Source: DATFCK01 sp963728975 (GTDB lineage Bacteria > Verrucomicrobiota > Verrucomicrobiia > Chthoniobacterales > UBA10450). From it: DNA of 64,000 nucleotides. The notes under the pieces were generated by a model, which had not been told where the DNA came from, ran no database searches, and worked only from the letters and a program-made list of their open reading frames with translations. Within the stretch, counting starts at the first letter, position 1. The number at the start of each line of letters is the position of its first letter. The translations under genes and the position numbers were made by a program. The stretch is taken from the NCBI GenBank assembly GCA_963728975.1, contig CAVSMF010000001.1, positions 1-64,000 of the forward strand. Direction: 5' to 3'. Below, one piece after another: positions 17,477 to 26,870 of the stretch.

Positions 17477-19174
17477 TCACTGCCCTTCCCGCAGCAGCCG
17501 CGTCGCGGTGATAAATTTCGGTTCGATGTCCACCGGAATATTGATCAGCTTGTCCAGAAGCCGGCGCACCGGGGGCCGAATCACCCCTAAACGATCGGTC
17601 ATCGCTTTTGCCTTCTCGTAGCTCCCTTCGGCCTGAATCGTCATGATCTCGTGAGTCAGGCCGGCCACGCCCTGTTTTATCCTGTCCGGGTTCACGGCAA
17701 AAGTGCCGTCCGGGTGGACGGTGAACGCGCCGGCATCGACCAGATAATTCAGCTGCATCGCCTGACCGATGCCATGGGCCTCGGTTAGGCCGAATCGAAT
17801 GGAGCGAAACGCGGATACCAGGTAAGTCGTGTAAAGCGGCTTCTCCAGTTCCTTGGGGAGAACCCCCTTGTCGATCATGTACTGGATGGCGAACAGGCTG
17901 GAGATGTCGGCCTTGGCTTCCTCGAAAGCGCTTCCCGCTTCTTTCAGTTCGTGCCGCACCGTTGTCTGCCGCCCATTGACAGTAATGTCATGCGGCCCGA
18001 GCCCATGCATCAGCTCGTGGACCACGATCTGAGTAAAAAAAGCGTCAAAAGCAACGTTCTTTTGATCGGCCGGACTAAGCACCACGCGGGAAATCGGGAC
18101 CAGGGTTTTGGCAAACTTTGACTGCTGCACATTTTTCAGCATCACCCGCTTGGATCCTTTCTCCCGGGTAATGCGTTCGTCGTTAGGCAGATTGAAGGCC
18201 GCCGTCTGGACGCCATGATTGGCATCGCCCGAACAGAAAAGTTCATTCACCACTACGATCGGGGCCAAACTACCCAGCTTCGGATTGCGGTACCTTTCAT
18301 CGATCGGGAGATGATTCTCGATGTCCTGGAGTTGGCCGGCGAATTTCTGAAGCTTGCCCGATTCAGCCGGATCCCGAATCCCGATAAACGATTCAAAGGC
18401 GGCTTTGTAATTGAACCAGCCGTCTTCGTAAACCTCATACGGCCCAATAGTCGGTTCGATGGCGCCGCTCAGCTGCATCCAGGCGACGTCGCTGGCATAA
18501 TAGTCGTTGGAGAGAAACGCGTCGGCCCGCGTTGTGAGAAAGTGTTTCAGTGTCGGCTCGGTCGCCGAAGCGGCCGCTTCCCGCAACAGCTTTGCCGCAG
18601 CCAGCAATGCACCCTGATATTCCAGACTGTACGGGACAACAGTGAAGCCGGTCTGGCCGGAGGCATGTCTGATCACACTGAAAAAACCGGTGGCCTGGGC
18701 CCGTTCCGATTCCGGAAGCGATCCGATCCACTTCTCGAGTTCGGCCTTGCTTACATCGCCCGGATAAAAACCGGCATTCTCCGGCTTCGGCGGCGCCCCG
18801 GCAATAAACGGCTCGTTCTTATCGAGCCGGGACCAGGGTCCCTTGTTGATAAGAAAATAGTGCAGGCAAGCCCGGCCTTCAGGGCTGGGATCGCGGGAAA
18901 GATCGAGCAGCATTGAAACATTTTCCGGCCATACTTGACGCAGAAAAATGCCGTCGATAATCCGGGACACCTCGATCAGTTTGACCAGAACTGTCCGGTC
19001 CTCCGGCTTGATCTTGGAAAGATCGGCCGTGATATCGGTGGGAACAAACCGGGCCATCATCCGCTGAAGCCGGGCTGCGCCAGGCGGCTGCGTCCCGGGA
19101 GATGGCTTTTCGGCGGCGGCAACGGAGGTCATGGCAGCCCCCGCAATTAAAAAAGAGATCAACTTTATGCGCAT
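17477..19174 (-). CDS. Exported zinc metallopeptidase of the M49-like family
   Basis: A 565-residue protein with a signal peptide (ISFLIAGAAMTSVAA). The zinc motif is HELMHGLGPH at 386-395, close to the HELSHGLGPH form of M49-type (dipeptidyl-peptidase III-like) proteins, with KEAGSAFEEAKADISSLFA at 411-429 supplying the third ligand (Glu418 or Glu419) as in that group. NELFCSGDANHG and AFNLPNDERI upstream are also shared with the family. It probably removes peptides outside the cytoplasm; the substrate is unknown. A small membrane-protein gene lies 62 bp upstream on the same strand. Confidence 0.87.
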   Translation of the reverse strand: MRIKLISFLIAGAAMTSVAAAEKPSPGTQPPGAARLQRMMARFVPTDITADLSKIKPEDRTVLVKLIEVSRIIDGIFLRQVWPENVSMLLDLSRDPSPEGRACLHYFLINKGPWSRLDKNEPFIAGAPPKPENAGFYPGDVSKAELEKWIGSLPESERAQATGFFSVIRHASGQTGFTVVPYSLEYQGALLAAAKLLREAAASATEPTLKHFLTTRADAFLSNDYYASDVAWMQLSGAIEPTIGPYEVYEDGWFNYKAAFESFIGIRDPAESGKLQKFAGQLQDIENHLPIDERYRNPKLGSLAPIVVVNELFCSGDANHGVQTAAFNLPNDERITREKGSKRVMLKNVQQSKFAKTLVPISRVVLSPADQKNVAFDAFFTQIVVHELMHGLGPHDITVNGRQTTVRHELKEAGSAFEEAKADISSLFAIQYMIDKGVLPKELEKPLYTTYLVSAFRSIRFGLTEAHGIGQAMQLNYLVDAGAFTVHPDGTFAVNPDRIKQGVAGLTHEIMTIQAEGSYEKAKAMTDRLGVIRPPVRRLLDKLINIPVDIEPKFITATRLLREGQ

Positions 19175-19236
19175 CAGTCAATGAAGCGCAAACCACCCAA
19201 AACGGAACCGGGAATTGCTCACCCAGGTTCCGGACT

Positions 19237-19455
19237 TCAACTGAGGCCGTAACGAAGCATCAGTTGCTGTCGCAATTCCATTGCCGTTTTTGGATCCAGC
19301 CGGGTCAGCACCTTCTCGCGACGTTCCCGGTCCATGGCGGCCAGGTCTTTCAGAAGTTTGTCGCGTGTTTTCTTTTTGTCGTACCGGCTCCAGCCGATCC
19401 CGGCCGCCAGTAAAGCGCTGATCGTCCACACCGCAACGGAAGTCCACGCAACCAT
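19237..19455 (-). CDS. Small membrane-anchored protein, unknown
   Basis: A 72-residue protein with one N-terminal hydrophobic span (WTSVAVWTISALLAAGIGW) and a charged helical tail, KKKTRDKLLKDLAAMDRER then KVLTRLDPKTAMELRQQ. It looks like a single-pass inner-membrane protein with a cytoplasmic coiled coil. The family is not recognised. It is just upstream of the M49-like gene on the same strand. Confidence 0.6.
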   Translation of the reverse strand: MVAWTSVAVWTISALLAAGIGWSRYDKKKTRDKLLKDLAAMDRERREKVLTRLDPKTAMELRQQLMLRYGLS

Positions 19456-19565
19456 TCGAAACCAAGAAAGTTACAACTGAAAAGAGAGGAAGGCGAGATT
19501 TTGATTACCAGCATTATCCGGAATTGGGGAAACGCAAAGCTTCGTCGGCCCGCGATACGATTTAT

Positions 19566-20483
19566 ATGAGTGCGAAGATTTATGAAAGGAATGGCGCCGG
19601 CAACAGACGGCTGAAAAGCAAGGTGGCCATTGTTACCGGCGCAGGCACCGGCATCGGAGAAGCGATCGCCCACAAATTCGCCAAGGAAGGGGCGTGCGTT
19701 CTGGTGAGCGGTCTGCCGGACGATCCGGTCGAGAGCGTGGCCAAAGCGATTCGCGATCAAGGCGGTGAAGCGATCGCATTCGGTGGCGACATTTCCGAGG
19801 AATCGACAGCGAGAAAATGTGTCGATCTTGCCGTCAAACAGTTCAAACGCCTCGACGTGCTCGTGAATAACGCGGGCGTTTTTTTGGATAACGCCATGAC
19901 TGAAGATTACCCGGTGGACGACTTCGATCAGACGGTCCGGATGAACATTCGATCCGCCTTTATGATGACGCATTTCGCGTTGCCGTATTTGCAGCAGACC
20001 CGCGGCAACATCATCTCGGCCGGATCGGAGTCGGGAATGATCGGCCTGGCCCAAAATACAACCTACGGCGGCACCAAAGGCTGGATCCACGCGTTTATGC
20101 GGGGAGTAGCGGTAGAGCAGGCAAAACATGGCGTCCGCGCAAATTGTGTTTGCCCGGGACCGATCGATACCGCGTGGACTCATAAAGAGACGGGGCCGAT
20201 GGACAAGGAGATGGAAAAAAGCTTGGTCCAGGCAGTGCCGTTGGCCCGTCGCGGCACACCGGAGGAGGTGGCGAATGTTTACGCCTTTCTGGCATCGGAC
20301 GAAGCGAGCTACGTGACCGGCGCCCTCTATGCCGTGGATGGCGGCACGACGGTGGCGAAAGGTCCGGTGGGCGACCTCGTCCCGCAGGCTTTACGTAAAA
20401 AACCAATAGGCGAGCTCAAGCTGGAACACGCCCGGGACGGTTTGCGGAACAAGGAAACGCACCGGATCAAATCGAAAAGCTAA
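19566..20483 (+). CDS. Short-chain dehydrogenase/reductase (SDR)
   Basis: A 305-residue NAD(P)-dependent oxidoreductase with a Rossmann fold. Visible motifs are TGAGTGIG (24-31) for the cofactor, NNAG (101-104), the catalytic Ser in SAGSESG (151-157), and YGGTK with Tyr167 and Lys171. PGPIDTAW and SYVTGALYAVDGG at the end are typical of classical SDRs. The ATG at MSAKIYERNG is chosen over an in-frame TTG 14 codons upstream. The substrate cannot be read from sequence. The gene converges on the MBL-fold gene with 37 bp between stop codons. Confidence 0.92.
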   Translation: MSAKIYERNGAGNRRLKSKVAIVTGAGTGIGEAIAHKFAKEGACVLVSGLPDDPVESVAKAIRDQGGEAIAFGGDISEESTARKCVDLAVKQFKRLDVLVNNAGVFLDNAMTEDYPVDDFDQTVRMNIRSAFMMTHFALPYLQQTRGNIISAGSESGMIGLAQNTTYGGTKGWIHAFMRGVAVEQAKHGVRANCVCPGPIDTAWTHKETGPMDKEMEKSLVQAVPLARRGTPEEVANVYAFLASDEASYVTGALYAVDGGTTVAKGPVGDLVPQALRKKPIGELKLEHARDGLRNKETHRIKSKS

Positions 20484-20520
20484 ACAGGATTCGCACTTAA
20501 AACCCCGGGATGCCAGTTCG

Positions 20521-21426
20521 TTAGGGTGATTCCATCTGTTCCGGATGGTACTTGCGCCAGTAGCGCTGCGCCGCGGGAACCGCCATGTAACTGGGATCGG
20601 CTGCTTCGTAATCCCCAACATCTTCCTCGCTCGCACCCCCCGCCTTTAAGTCCGTGTGTTCGTAATCGGCGAATTCAGCGCGCAGCTGCTGCTCGTCCAA
20701 TCCGGCGCGGATCTTGTCCCGGAGCCATTCGGACCAGCGGCGCACTCGTCCTTCGAGGGCGTCGAGGTGTTCCGACACCAACCCTTCGACTTTCCCGAAG
20801 TGAGGCAGATAAAGATTCGCAGGTTGTAATGCGCGAATTTTTCGGATCGATTCCAGCCACGATTCCACCTGCAACTCTGGCGGAACGAAGGGCGGGATTG
20901 GAGGACCGCTGCCGATGCGGACACCGGCGATATCGCCACCAAAAACGTTGTCGTTCCAATGATAAACGTGATGATGACTGGCGTGGCCCGGGGTCGCAAT
21001 CGCGCGGATCTCAACCGCTCCGACAGATACGACGTCGTTATCCTCCAAAACCCTGACACGCTCCTTTGGAACCGGCGCAACTCGGCCCCAAAGCCGTTCC
21101 ATATCGGCCCCAAAGATCCGACTGGCCGACTCCAACAACCTGGATGGGTCGATCAGGTGCGGTGCGCCCCGCGGGTGAACGTAAATCGCGGCCCCGGTTT
21201 CGGCAAAGCGCCAGGCCGCGCCGGCGTGATCAAAATGAATGTGGCTAAGAAAGACGTGCCGGATGTCCGCAACAGCGAAGTTAATTCGGCTGAGCGCCGC
21301 CGCGACGTTATCGAATGTCGATTCCGGTCCGGTATCGAAAAGAACAAGACCATCGTTAGTCTCAAGAGCCATCGCGGCAATGATGCCGGGCCGGTCGAGC
21401 TGAAGGGTGTCGAGAATATGGAGCAT
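20521..21426 (-). CDS. MBL-fold metallohydrolase
   Basis: A 301-residue cytoplasmic hydrolase of the metallo-beta-lactamase superfamily. The metal-binding motif SHIHFDHAG is at 61-69 (His62, His64, Asp66, His67), with further likely ligands in TPGHASHHHVYHW, GGDIAG and LPHFG. It begins at MLHILDTLQLDRPG; upstream open sequence to a TTG at 21510 has no family match. LVLFDTGPESTFDNV is typical of glyoxalase II-like or lactonase-like members. Substrate unknown. Confidence 0.9.
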   Translation of the reverse strand: MLHILDTLQLDRPGIIAAMALETNDGLVLFDTGPESTFDNVAAALSRINFAVADIRHVFLSHIHFDHAGAAWRFAETGAAIYVHPRGAPHLIDPSRLLESASRIFGADMERLWGRVAPVPKERVRVLEDNDVVSVGAVEIRAIATPGHASHHHVYHWNDNVFGGDIAGVRIGSGPPIPPFVPPELQVESWLESIRKIRALQPANLYLPHFGKVEGLVSEHLDALEGRVRRWSEWLRDKIRAGLDEQQLRAEFADYEHTDLKAGGASEEDVGDYEAADPSYMAVPAAQRYWRKYHPEQMESP

Positions 21427-21628
21427 GCGGGACGGGAAAGAAGTTACATCGGGTAGGGCACGCTGCCAGAGCGCTAATGCGGCATCTTTCCGCACCCGGC
21501 AGCGAGGCAAAGCCCGGCGCCGCGCCCCGCAGAGATGCGCTTTTCAAACGCTGGACAGCGGGTCGGCCGGGCATTATCCTGGCCAGTCAACGCAGGGAAT
21601 TGGCACGATCAGCACTGTGAATCGAGCA

Positions 21629-22513
21629 ATGAACATTCAGCGTCACCCCCGGTTGGGCTTGGCCGGATGCTTGGCCACGACGGTTTTTCTTTGCCTGGCA
21701 GCTGGTCCGGCTATCGCTGCCAAAGCTTCACCCGAAGAAGCCCGCGTCACCCGGATCGTCCGCGATGTGAAGCTACTTCCTTCCTCGGCCAAGGCCCGCC
21801 CGGCAGTAATCAATGAGAAAGTTCGTTCAGGCACCGGAATCCGAACCGGCGACCGGTCGCGATCGGAACTCACCTTTGTCGACCTAACGATTGAGCGATT
21901 AGGCGCGGATACGATCTTCAGTTTCGGCAAATCAGGACGGCATGTCGAACTGGAGAGCGGCTCGATGCTCCTGCGCGTCCCGAAAAATTCCGGCGGCGCC
22001 CAGATGACGACGCCCGCCGTTACCGTCGGGGTTACCGGAACAACTCTCATTCTGGAAACGGCGCGAGCCGGACGCAACCGTCTCTTTGTCCTGGAAGGCG
22101 GCGCCCGTCTTTCCCTCAATAAATATCCGAAACAAGCCGTTTACGTTCGCGGCGGCCAGATGGAAGACGTTCCTCCCGGCGCCACTCGGCTTCCGCGCCC
22201 GGTGAACGTGAACCTGCGCGATCTGATGAATAAACATCCGTTGATCACAGATTTTCCGCCGCTCCCAAGCCAGGGTTTGATTTATGCAACCATGCAGAAC
22301 CCTCCCCCGCCGCCATTCAGTGTATCGGGAGGTGGCGCTCCATTTCTGCCCCCGATCATCGGCGGTCTCCTCGGCGGTGGATCGCGGGGAGGGCCCCTCC
22401 GGACGGGAGGCAGAGGAGTTCGTGGAGCGACCAATCCCACCGGCGCAAATGCAACCACAGTCGGCCGAAGACCGCAAACGGCCGCAACCCCGAAGCGGAA
22501 GAAGGGGCCGTAG
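21629..22513 (+). CDS. Secreted FecR-domain protein
   Basis: A 294-residue exported protein. The start at MNIQRHPRLGLAG gives a signal peptide ending near GPAIAAKA. The FecR core covers roughly 45-190: VRDVKLLPSS, VRSGTGIRTGDRSRSEL, SGSMLLRVPKNSGGAQMTTPAV, VGVTGTTLIL and FVLEGGARLSLN. The C-terminus is a low-complexity Gly/Pro/Arg tail ending KRKKGP. Such proteins are usually periplasmic sensors or carbohydrate-linked surface proteins; no FecI-type sigma or TonB receptor gene is adjacent. A hairpin with a short T-run follows the stop. Confidence 0.85.
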   Translation: MNIQRHPRLGLAGCLATTVFLCLAAGPAIAAKASPEEARVTRIVRDVKLLPSSAKARPAVINEKVRSGTGIRTGDRSRSELTFVDLTIERLGADTIFSFGKSGRHVELESGSMLLRVPKNSGGAQMTTPAVTVGVTGTTLILETARAGRNRLFVLEGGARLSLNKYPKQAVYVRGGQMEDVPPGATRLPRPVNVNLRDLMNKHPLITDFPPLPSQGLIYATMQNPPPPPFSVSGGGAPFLPPIIGGLLGGGSRGGPLRTGGRGVRGATNPTGANATTVGRRPQTAATPKRKKGP

Positions 22514-22567
22514 AAACACGGGTCAAAAGTCCCGCCCACCGGAAGCTTTCCAGCTAGCGGGACGTTT

Positions 22568-22599
22568 GGGACGAGACAAGCTCGTCTTTCCCTATTTTT
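22568..22599 (+). terminator. Hairpin with T-rich tail, also a REP-family member
   Basis: GGGACGAG, loop ACAAG, then CTCGTC and CCC are followed by TATTTTTC. It is 54 bp after the FecR-gene stop and reaches the stop of the opposing S41 gene, so it could end transcription from the plus strand. Closely similar hairpins at 47770-47790 and 54773-54793 show it belongs to a dispersed family. Confidence 0.6.
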
Positions 22600-25500
22600 C
22601 CGGATTACGGTTCGGATACGGCGGGACCGGCGGCAGCACCCCAGGTTTGGTCTTCATCTCCTCCTGAACCACCTGGATCGCTTTCTCGAGTTGCTGATCT
22701 TCTCCCCGGAACTCCTTGGCCGGATCGTTATCCACCACGATGTCGGGATCGACTCCGTGGCTTTCAATTATCCAGTTCTTGCCCTCCTTCGAATAGGGAG
22801 CGAACTCCGGTTTAAAGATGGCGCCGCCGTCGGTCAGCGGCAGGGGATTGCGAATGCCAATCACACCGCCCCAGGTCCGTTTCCCGATTAATTTGCCCAG
22901 CCCAAGCGCTTTGAACCGGAAAGGAAAAATGTCGCCATCCGAGGCGGAAAACTCGTCAATCAAAGTGACCATGGGGCCAAGAAAAGTTTGGGGCGGGTTG
23001 GTCTGAGGCACGCCGTTGCGAGCGATCTCGACCATGATGAGCGCGCGCCGCAGCCGTTCAATTACCAGCGGTGAAACGAAACCGCCGCCATTCCCGCGCA
23101 CATCGATGATTAAACCTCTCTTGCGGACCTGGGGAAAGTAGAGCTTGGTAAATTCATCCAATCCCGGCCGGCCCATGTCCGGAATATGAAGGTAACCGAC
23201 TTCACCATTCGTTTTCTTGCTGACCTCGTTGATATTTTTTTCCACCCACGCCTGGTAGTAGAGCGGGGCTTCGTCCCCCGTGGGCACAACCGTGATGTCC
23301 CGGGCCCCAGCGTCGGCAGGCTTGGAGTTGACTCGCAAAATGACTTGCTTGTCAGCGGTGCCGATAAGCGCCTGGTAGAGATTTGGTAAACTGGATACAG
23401 GCGTGCCGTTGATGGCCAGCAGGTAATCGCCCGGTTTCACGTTCAACCCGATGGCGGTCAGAGGCGAACGGGTGTGTTTATCCCAATTCTCTCCCGGTAA
23501 AATCCGGTCGATCCGATAGGCGCGTGTGGCCGGGTCGCGGGAAAATTCCGCTCCGAGCAAACCGAGTTTGATCCGCGGCGTCTCCGGCCGTTCGCCACCG
23601 GAGACATAGGTATGGCTATTGTTCAGTTCTCCGATCATCTCGCCCAGAAGGTAAGTGAGATCGTTGCGGTGATTCACAAACGGAAGGAGAGCGGCGTATT
23701 TGTCCCGCTCCGCTTTCCAGTCGATCCCATTCATGGTGGGTGAAAAGAAGAAATCGCGCATCTGCCGCCAGGCTTCGAAGTAGATCTGCTTCCATTCCGC
23801 GTGCCGGTCGAGCTCCATGTCGAGGCCGCTCACCTTCATTTCGTGGTCTTTGGTCTCGAGCTTATCCTTTGGCAGATCGATGACGGCGTATTCCTTTTTG
23901 ATTTTGACCAGCATCTTCTTCCCGTCTCGGCTGATCTGATAGGCGTTGACATCGCCAAGAACCGTCTCCTTGCGGTCCTCCAGGCTGTAAGCACAAAGGT
24001 GCCATTTCCGATCGCGATTGCCGAACCCCTCCCCATCTTCGTCCTTGTCGTCGGCCACGGTGCGACGAAGATAAAATAGCCGCCCGTCCACCATCCGGAT
24101 GTCCTGATAATTGCCAGGCGCGATGTCAAAAGCGGCAATCCGATCGTGCAGACCGTCGGTATCCACCTTGACCACAACCGGCTTTTTCGGGGTTTTGCCG
24201 TGACTTTCGGCCGGTTCTTTTTTGTCCGCCTTCTTCTCCTCGGCCTTTTTCCCCTCTCCCTCTTTTTCTTTTTTGCTTTCCTTGCCTACTTCATCGCTCC
24301 GAGGCGCCAGCGGCGATTCGGTCTCTTTCGCGAGCGTGACTAAATAAATCCTCTGCATGTCGCGATAGACGTTCTGAAATTCTTCTTCCCCAAACGTAGG
24401 CTTGAAGTCTCGAGCCGAGGAAAAGAGCAGATACTTCCCGTCGTCACTGAAGGCGACGTCGCCCGACCCGTACCAGTTATCGGTTACAGTTGTCTGCTGC
24501 TTTTTGGCAACGGAATAGAGATAAACCAGAGGCAATCCGTTTTCTTCCGGCTGCGACCAGCTGATCCACTGGCTATCCGGCGACCAGTCGTAAGACTCGA
24601 TTTCCCCATACTTGTCCTGATCTACCTGGGTAACGGCTTTGGAGGCAACGTCAACGTAGCGCAAACGCTGAAGGCGATCCGACCAAAGCAGCTTTTTGCT
24701 GTCGGGCGACCAGATCGCTTTATAATAATAGGTATCGGCTCCGCTGGTTATCTGCTGGGGCTGGCCCTTTCCATCCTGGGAACGGATATATAATTCGTTC
24801 TCGCCGGTGATGTCGGAGTTGTAGGCGATCCATTTGCCGTCGGGCGACCAGGTCGCGTCGCGCTCATGGGCATTGGAGGTCTTGCTCAGGTCGCGCGGCG
24901 TCCCATCCTTGGCCGGCACGGAAAAAAGATCTCCCCGCGCAACAACAATCGCCCGCTGTCCGTCCGGAGCCAGGTTAACGGATTCGATATGCTTGGAGGC
25001 ATCGACCAACGCAGATCGTCCGGAAGCGAAATCTTCCCTGATCTCGATCGGCACCGGGGCCGCTTTCCCGTCAGCCAGGTCGTATCGCCAGATATAGCCC
25101 GCCTCCTCGAATACAATTGCGCCCTTCCCAATGGATGGAAATTTAATGTCGAAATCCTTGAATTGGGTGAGCTGCTTCGTCTCCTTGCTCGTTAGGTCGA
25201 CCGAAAACAGGTTCATCCGACCGTCGCGGTCGGAGAGGAAATAGATGTGGTTATCCGGCCCCCACATCGGACAGGTATCCTGGGCCGGGTTGTTGGTCAC
25301 GTTTTCGGTGCTGCCGGTCTTGAAATCGTAGATCCAGACATCGTCGGCCATCCCGCCGCGATAATGTTTCCAGGTGCGGAATTCACGAAAGACGCGGTTA
25401 AACGCCATCTTCGAGTCGTCCGGTGAAAAGGAGGAAAACCCGCCTCGTGGAACCGGCAACTGCCGGGGGAGCTCGCCATCCATCGCCACCGTATAAAGCT

Positions 25501-25963
25501 GGCCGATAAAATCGTTGAACGAATGCATCCGCGACCGAAATACGATGAGCGGCTTGGTGTTTTCCCAGGTGATCACGAGGTTGTTCGGACCCATCCGGTC
25601 GGAAATATCGTCTCGGCCAAGGGTAGGCGTGATGGTCAGACGCTTGGGTTCTCCGCCCTCGGCCGGCATGACATAGACCTCGGTATTGCCGTCGTAATGT
25701 GAGGTAAAGGCAAGCTGTTTGCCGTCCGACGAAAAACGCGGAAACGAGGAATATCCCGGCCCACTGGTCAACCGTCGAGCCAGACCGCCCTGGCGGTCGA
25801 CGCTGTAAAGCTCACCGGCATAGCAGAACACGATTTGCGCGCCATTGGTAGTCGGAAACCGGAGCAATCGGGTGGTGTTAGGCAAAGGTTCCGCGGCGCT
25901 GGCGGATAGCGACCCGGCTAGGACCAAACCGAAGAGAAGCGAAACTCGGGAAAAGGTTTGCAT
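22592..25963 (-). CDS. Tricorn-like protease, S41 family
   Basis: A 1123-residue exported protein (signal peptide FSRVSLLFGLVLAGSLSASA). The N-terminal two thirds are beta-propeller blades (PRFSSDGKQLAFTS, ATWSPDGKWIAYNS, AIWSPDSKKLLWSD), interrupted near 590-640 by a Lys/Glu-rich insert. A C1 domain, a PDZ domain (LNVKPGDYLLAINGTPVSSL) and the S41 catalytic domain follow. By comparison with Tricorn, NNSHTYV holds the catalytic Ser-His pair, SASDGD holds nucleophile Ser1008 followed by Asp1009, and Glu1067 in IIESHGVDPD completes the set. It likely degrades peptides in the periplasm. Confidence 0.95.
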   Translation of the reverse strand: MQTFSRVSLLFGLVLAGSLSASAAEPLPNTTRLLRFPTTNGAQIVFCYAGELYSVDRQGGLARRLTSGPGYSSFPRFSSDGKQLAFTSHYDGNTEVYVMPAEGGEPKRLTITPTLGRDDISDRMGPNNLVITWENTKPLIVFRSRMHSFNDFIGQLYTVAMDGELPRQLPVPRGGFSSFSPDDSKMAFNRVFREFRTWKHYRGGMADDVWIYDFKTGSTENVTNNPAQDTCPMWGPDNHIYFLSDRDGRMNLFSVDLTSKETKQLTQFKDFDIKFPSIGKGAIVFEEAGYIWRYDLADGKAAPVPIEIREDFASGRSALVDASKHIESVNLAPDGQRAIVVARGDLFSVPAKDGTPRDLSKTSNAHERDATWSPDGKWIAYNSDITGENELYIRSQDGKGQPQQITSGADTYYYKAIWSPDSKKLLWSDRLQRLRYVDVASKAVTQVDQDKYGEIESYDWSPDSQWISWSQPEENGLPLVYLYSVAKKQQTTVTDNWYGSGDVAFSDDGKYLLFSSARDFKPTFGEEEFQNVYRDMQRIYLVTLAKETESPLAPRSDEVGKESKKEKEGEGKKAEEKKADKKEPAESHGKTPKKPVVVKVDTDGLHDRIAAFDIAPGNYQDIRMVDGRLFYLRRTVADDKDEDGEGFGNRDRKWHLCAYSLEDRKETVLGDVNAYQISRDGKKMLVKIKKEYAVIDLPKDKLETKDHEMKVSGLDMELDRHAEWKQIYFEAWRQMRDFFFSPTMNGIDWKAERDKYAALLPFVNHRNDLTYLLGEMIGELNNSHTYVSGGERPETPRIKLGLLGAEFSRDPATRAYRIDRILPGENWDKHTRSPLTAIGLNVKPGDYLLAINGTPVSSLPNLYQALIGTADKQVILRVNSKPADAGARDITVVPTGDEAPLYYQAWVEKNINEVSKKTNGEVGYLHIPDMGRPGLDEFTKLYFPQVRKRGLIIDVRGNGGGFVSPLVIERLRRALIMVEIARNGVPQTNPPQTFLGPMVTLIDEFSASDGDIFPFRFKALGLGKLIGKRTWGGVIGIRNPLPLTDGGAIFKPEFAPYSKEGKNWIIESHGVDPDIVVDNDPAKEFRGEDQQLEKAIQVVQEEMKTKPGVLPPVPPYPNRNPEK

Positions 25964-26048
25964 AAGTGGGATGAGAAACCATCAAACTGCCCGCGAAAAA
26001 CGCCGGCGCAACAATGATTTCCTCCCGCGAAATACCCAGGGACCATAT

Positions 26049-26141
26049 GGGAGGGACATTGTCCCTTTTTTCCTCTTCCGTGCAGCCAAACGGTCTTGCC
26101 AAAAAACGAAAGAAGCGGGACGCCACCAGCGCGTCCCTCCC
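26049..26141. repeat. Inverted pair of REP-like palindromes (REPIN-like)
   Basis: Two GTCCCTCCC-tailed hairpins face opposite ways: 26049-26065 (GGGAC-ATT-GTCCC) and 26117-26141 (GGGACGC, 7-nt loop, GCGTCCCTCCC). They fill the gap between the S41 gene and the next membrane-protein gene. The T-run after the first hairpin is on the wrong strand to end either minus-strand gene. Confidence 0.65.
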
Positions 26142-26182
26142 GTTCAAGCAATCGGCGTGGTTCGCGGAATTGCCGTTTTAGC

Positions 26183-26785
26183 TTATGCGACGGCTCGCCC
26201 AGATGCATTCCCTTTACCCAGCACCAGGGCGGCTACGAAGCCGACGCAGGCAAAACCGATGATCTGTATAAATATGTAGGCAACGGTATAAACGGCGGGG
26301 AATCCGTACCAGTTCCAGTAGGAAACATTGGTTGCGATCCCCGCGACAATGCCGACAAGCACCACAAAACCGAAGCGGGCGCCGAAACCGGCCAAGCCGG
26401 TCATTGAAAGAAGAAAGACTGCGAGAAAAGCTTCGATTAATTCGGTGACAAACTCGACCCCTAACAGCCGGGGCATGCTCAGGGTTCGCCCGGGAGCATG
26501 ATAAACCAGAATACCCGAGGGATTCTGGGCGTACCTTTCCGCCATGTGTTGCATCGCTTCCGTTTTTTCTTGTTTAGTTGGGTTAGGTCCCAGCCCGAAT
26601 CCCGGAAAAACATAAAATCCGTCGTGCTGCCCCAGAGTAGTCTGCATGGCCGGGAGCAGCCCCGGTTCGTTCGGAATTTCCCTGACTCCGGTTTCTCCCA
26701 GCGGGAGCGCCATGTGGGCAATGGAGGTCCAGATGAACATGGCGATTCCTCCCAGGACACCTGCGATGATGATGCGTAAGGTCAT
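26183..26785 (-). CDS. Polytopic membrane protein, unknown
   Basis: A 200-residue protein with four hydrophobic spans: IIIAGVLGGIAMFIWTSIAH, LIEAFLAVFLLSMTGLAGFG, GFVVLVGIVAGIATNVSY, and FIQIIGFACVGFVAALVLG. A soluble loop (30-105) between spans 1 and 2 contains FPGFGLGPNPTKQEKTEAM. It resembles a group of conserved proteins often labelled hypothetical; no catalytic motif was seen. Confidence 0.8.
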   Translation of the reverse strand: MTLRIIIAGVLGGIAMFIWTSIAHMALPLGETGVREIPNEPGLLPAMQTTLGQHDGFYVFPGFGLGPNPTKQEKTEAMQHMAERYAQNPSGILVYHAPGRTLSMPRLLGVEFVTELIEAFLAVFLLSMTGLAGFGARFGFVVLVGIVAGIATNVSYWNWYGFPAVYTVAYIFIQIIGFACVGFVAALVLGKGNASGRAVA

Positions 26786-26870
26786 ACCCGCTCTTCTTAC
26801 GACGAAAGGGATGCTTCAGCCGAGCGAAAAATGCTCCACCCGCGATCGGGGGTTTAATCCCCAGGACGCA

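Noticed and set aside
26053..26071. GGGAC-ATT-GTCCC plus T-run as an intrinsic terminator
   Set aside because: The T-run lies on the plus strand, while both neighbouring genes are on the minus strand; better read as half of an inverted REP pair.
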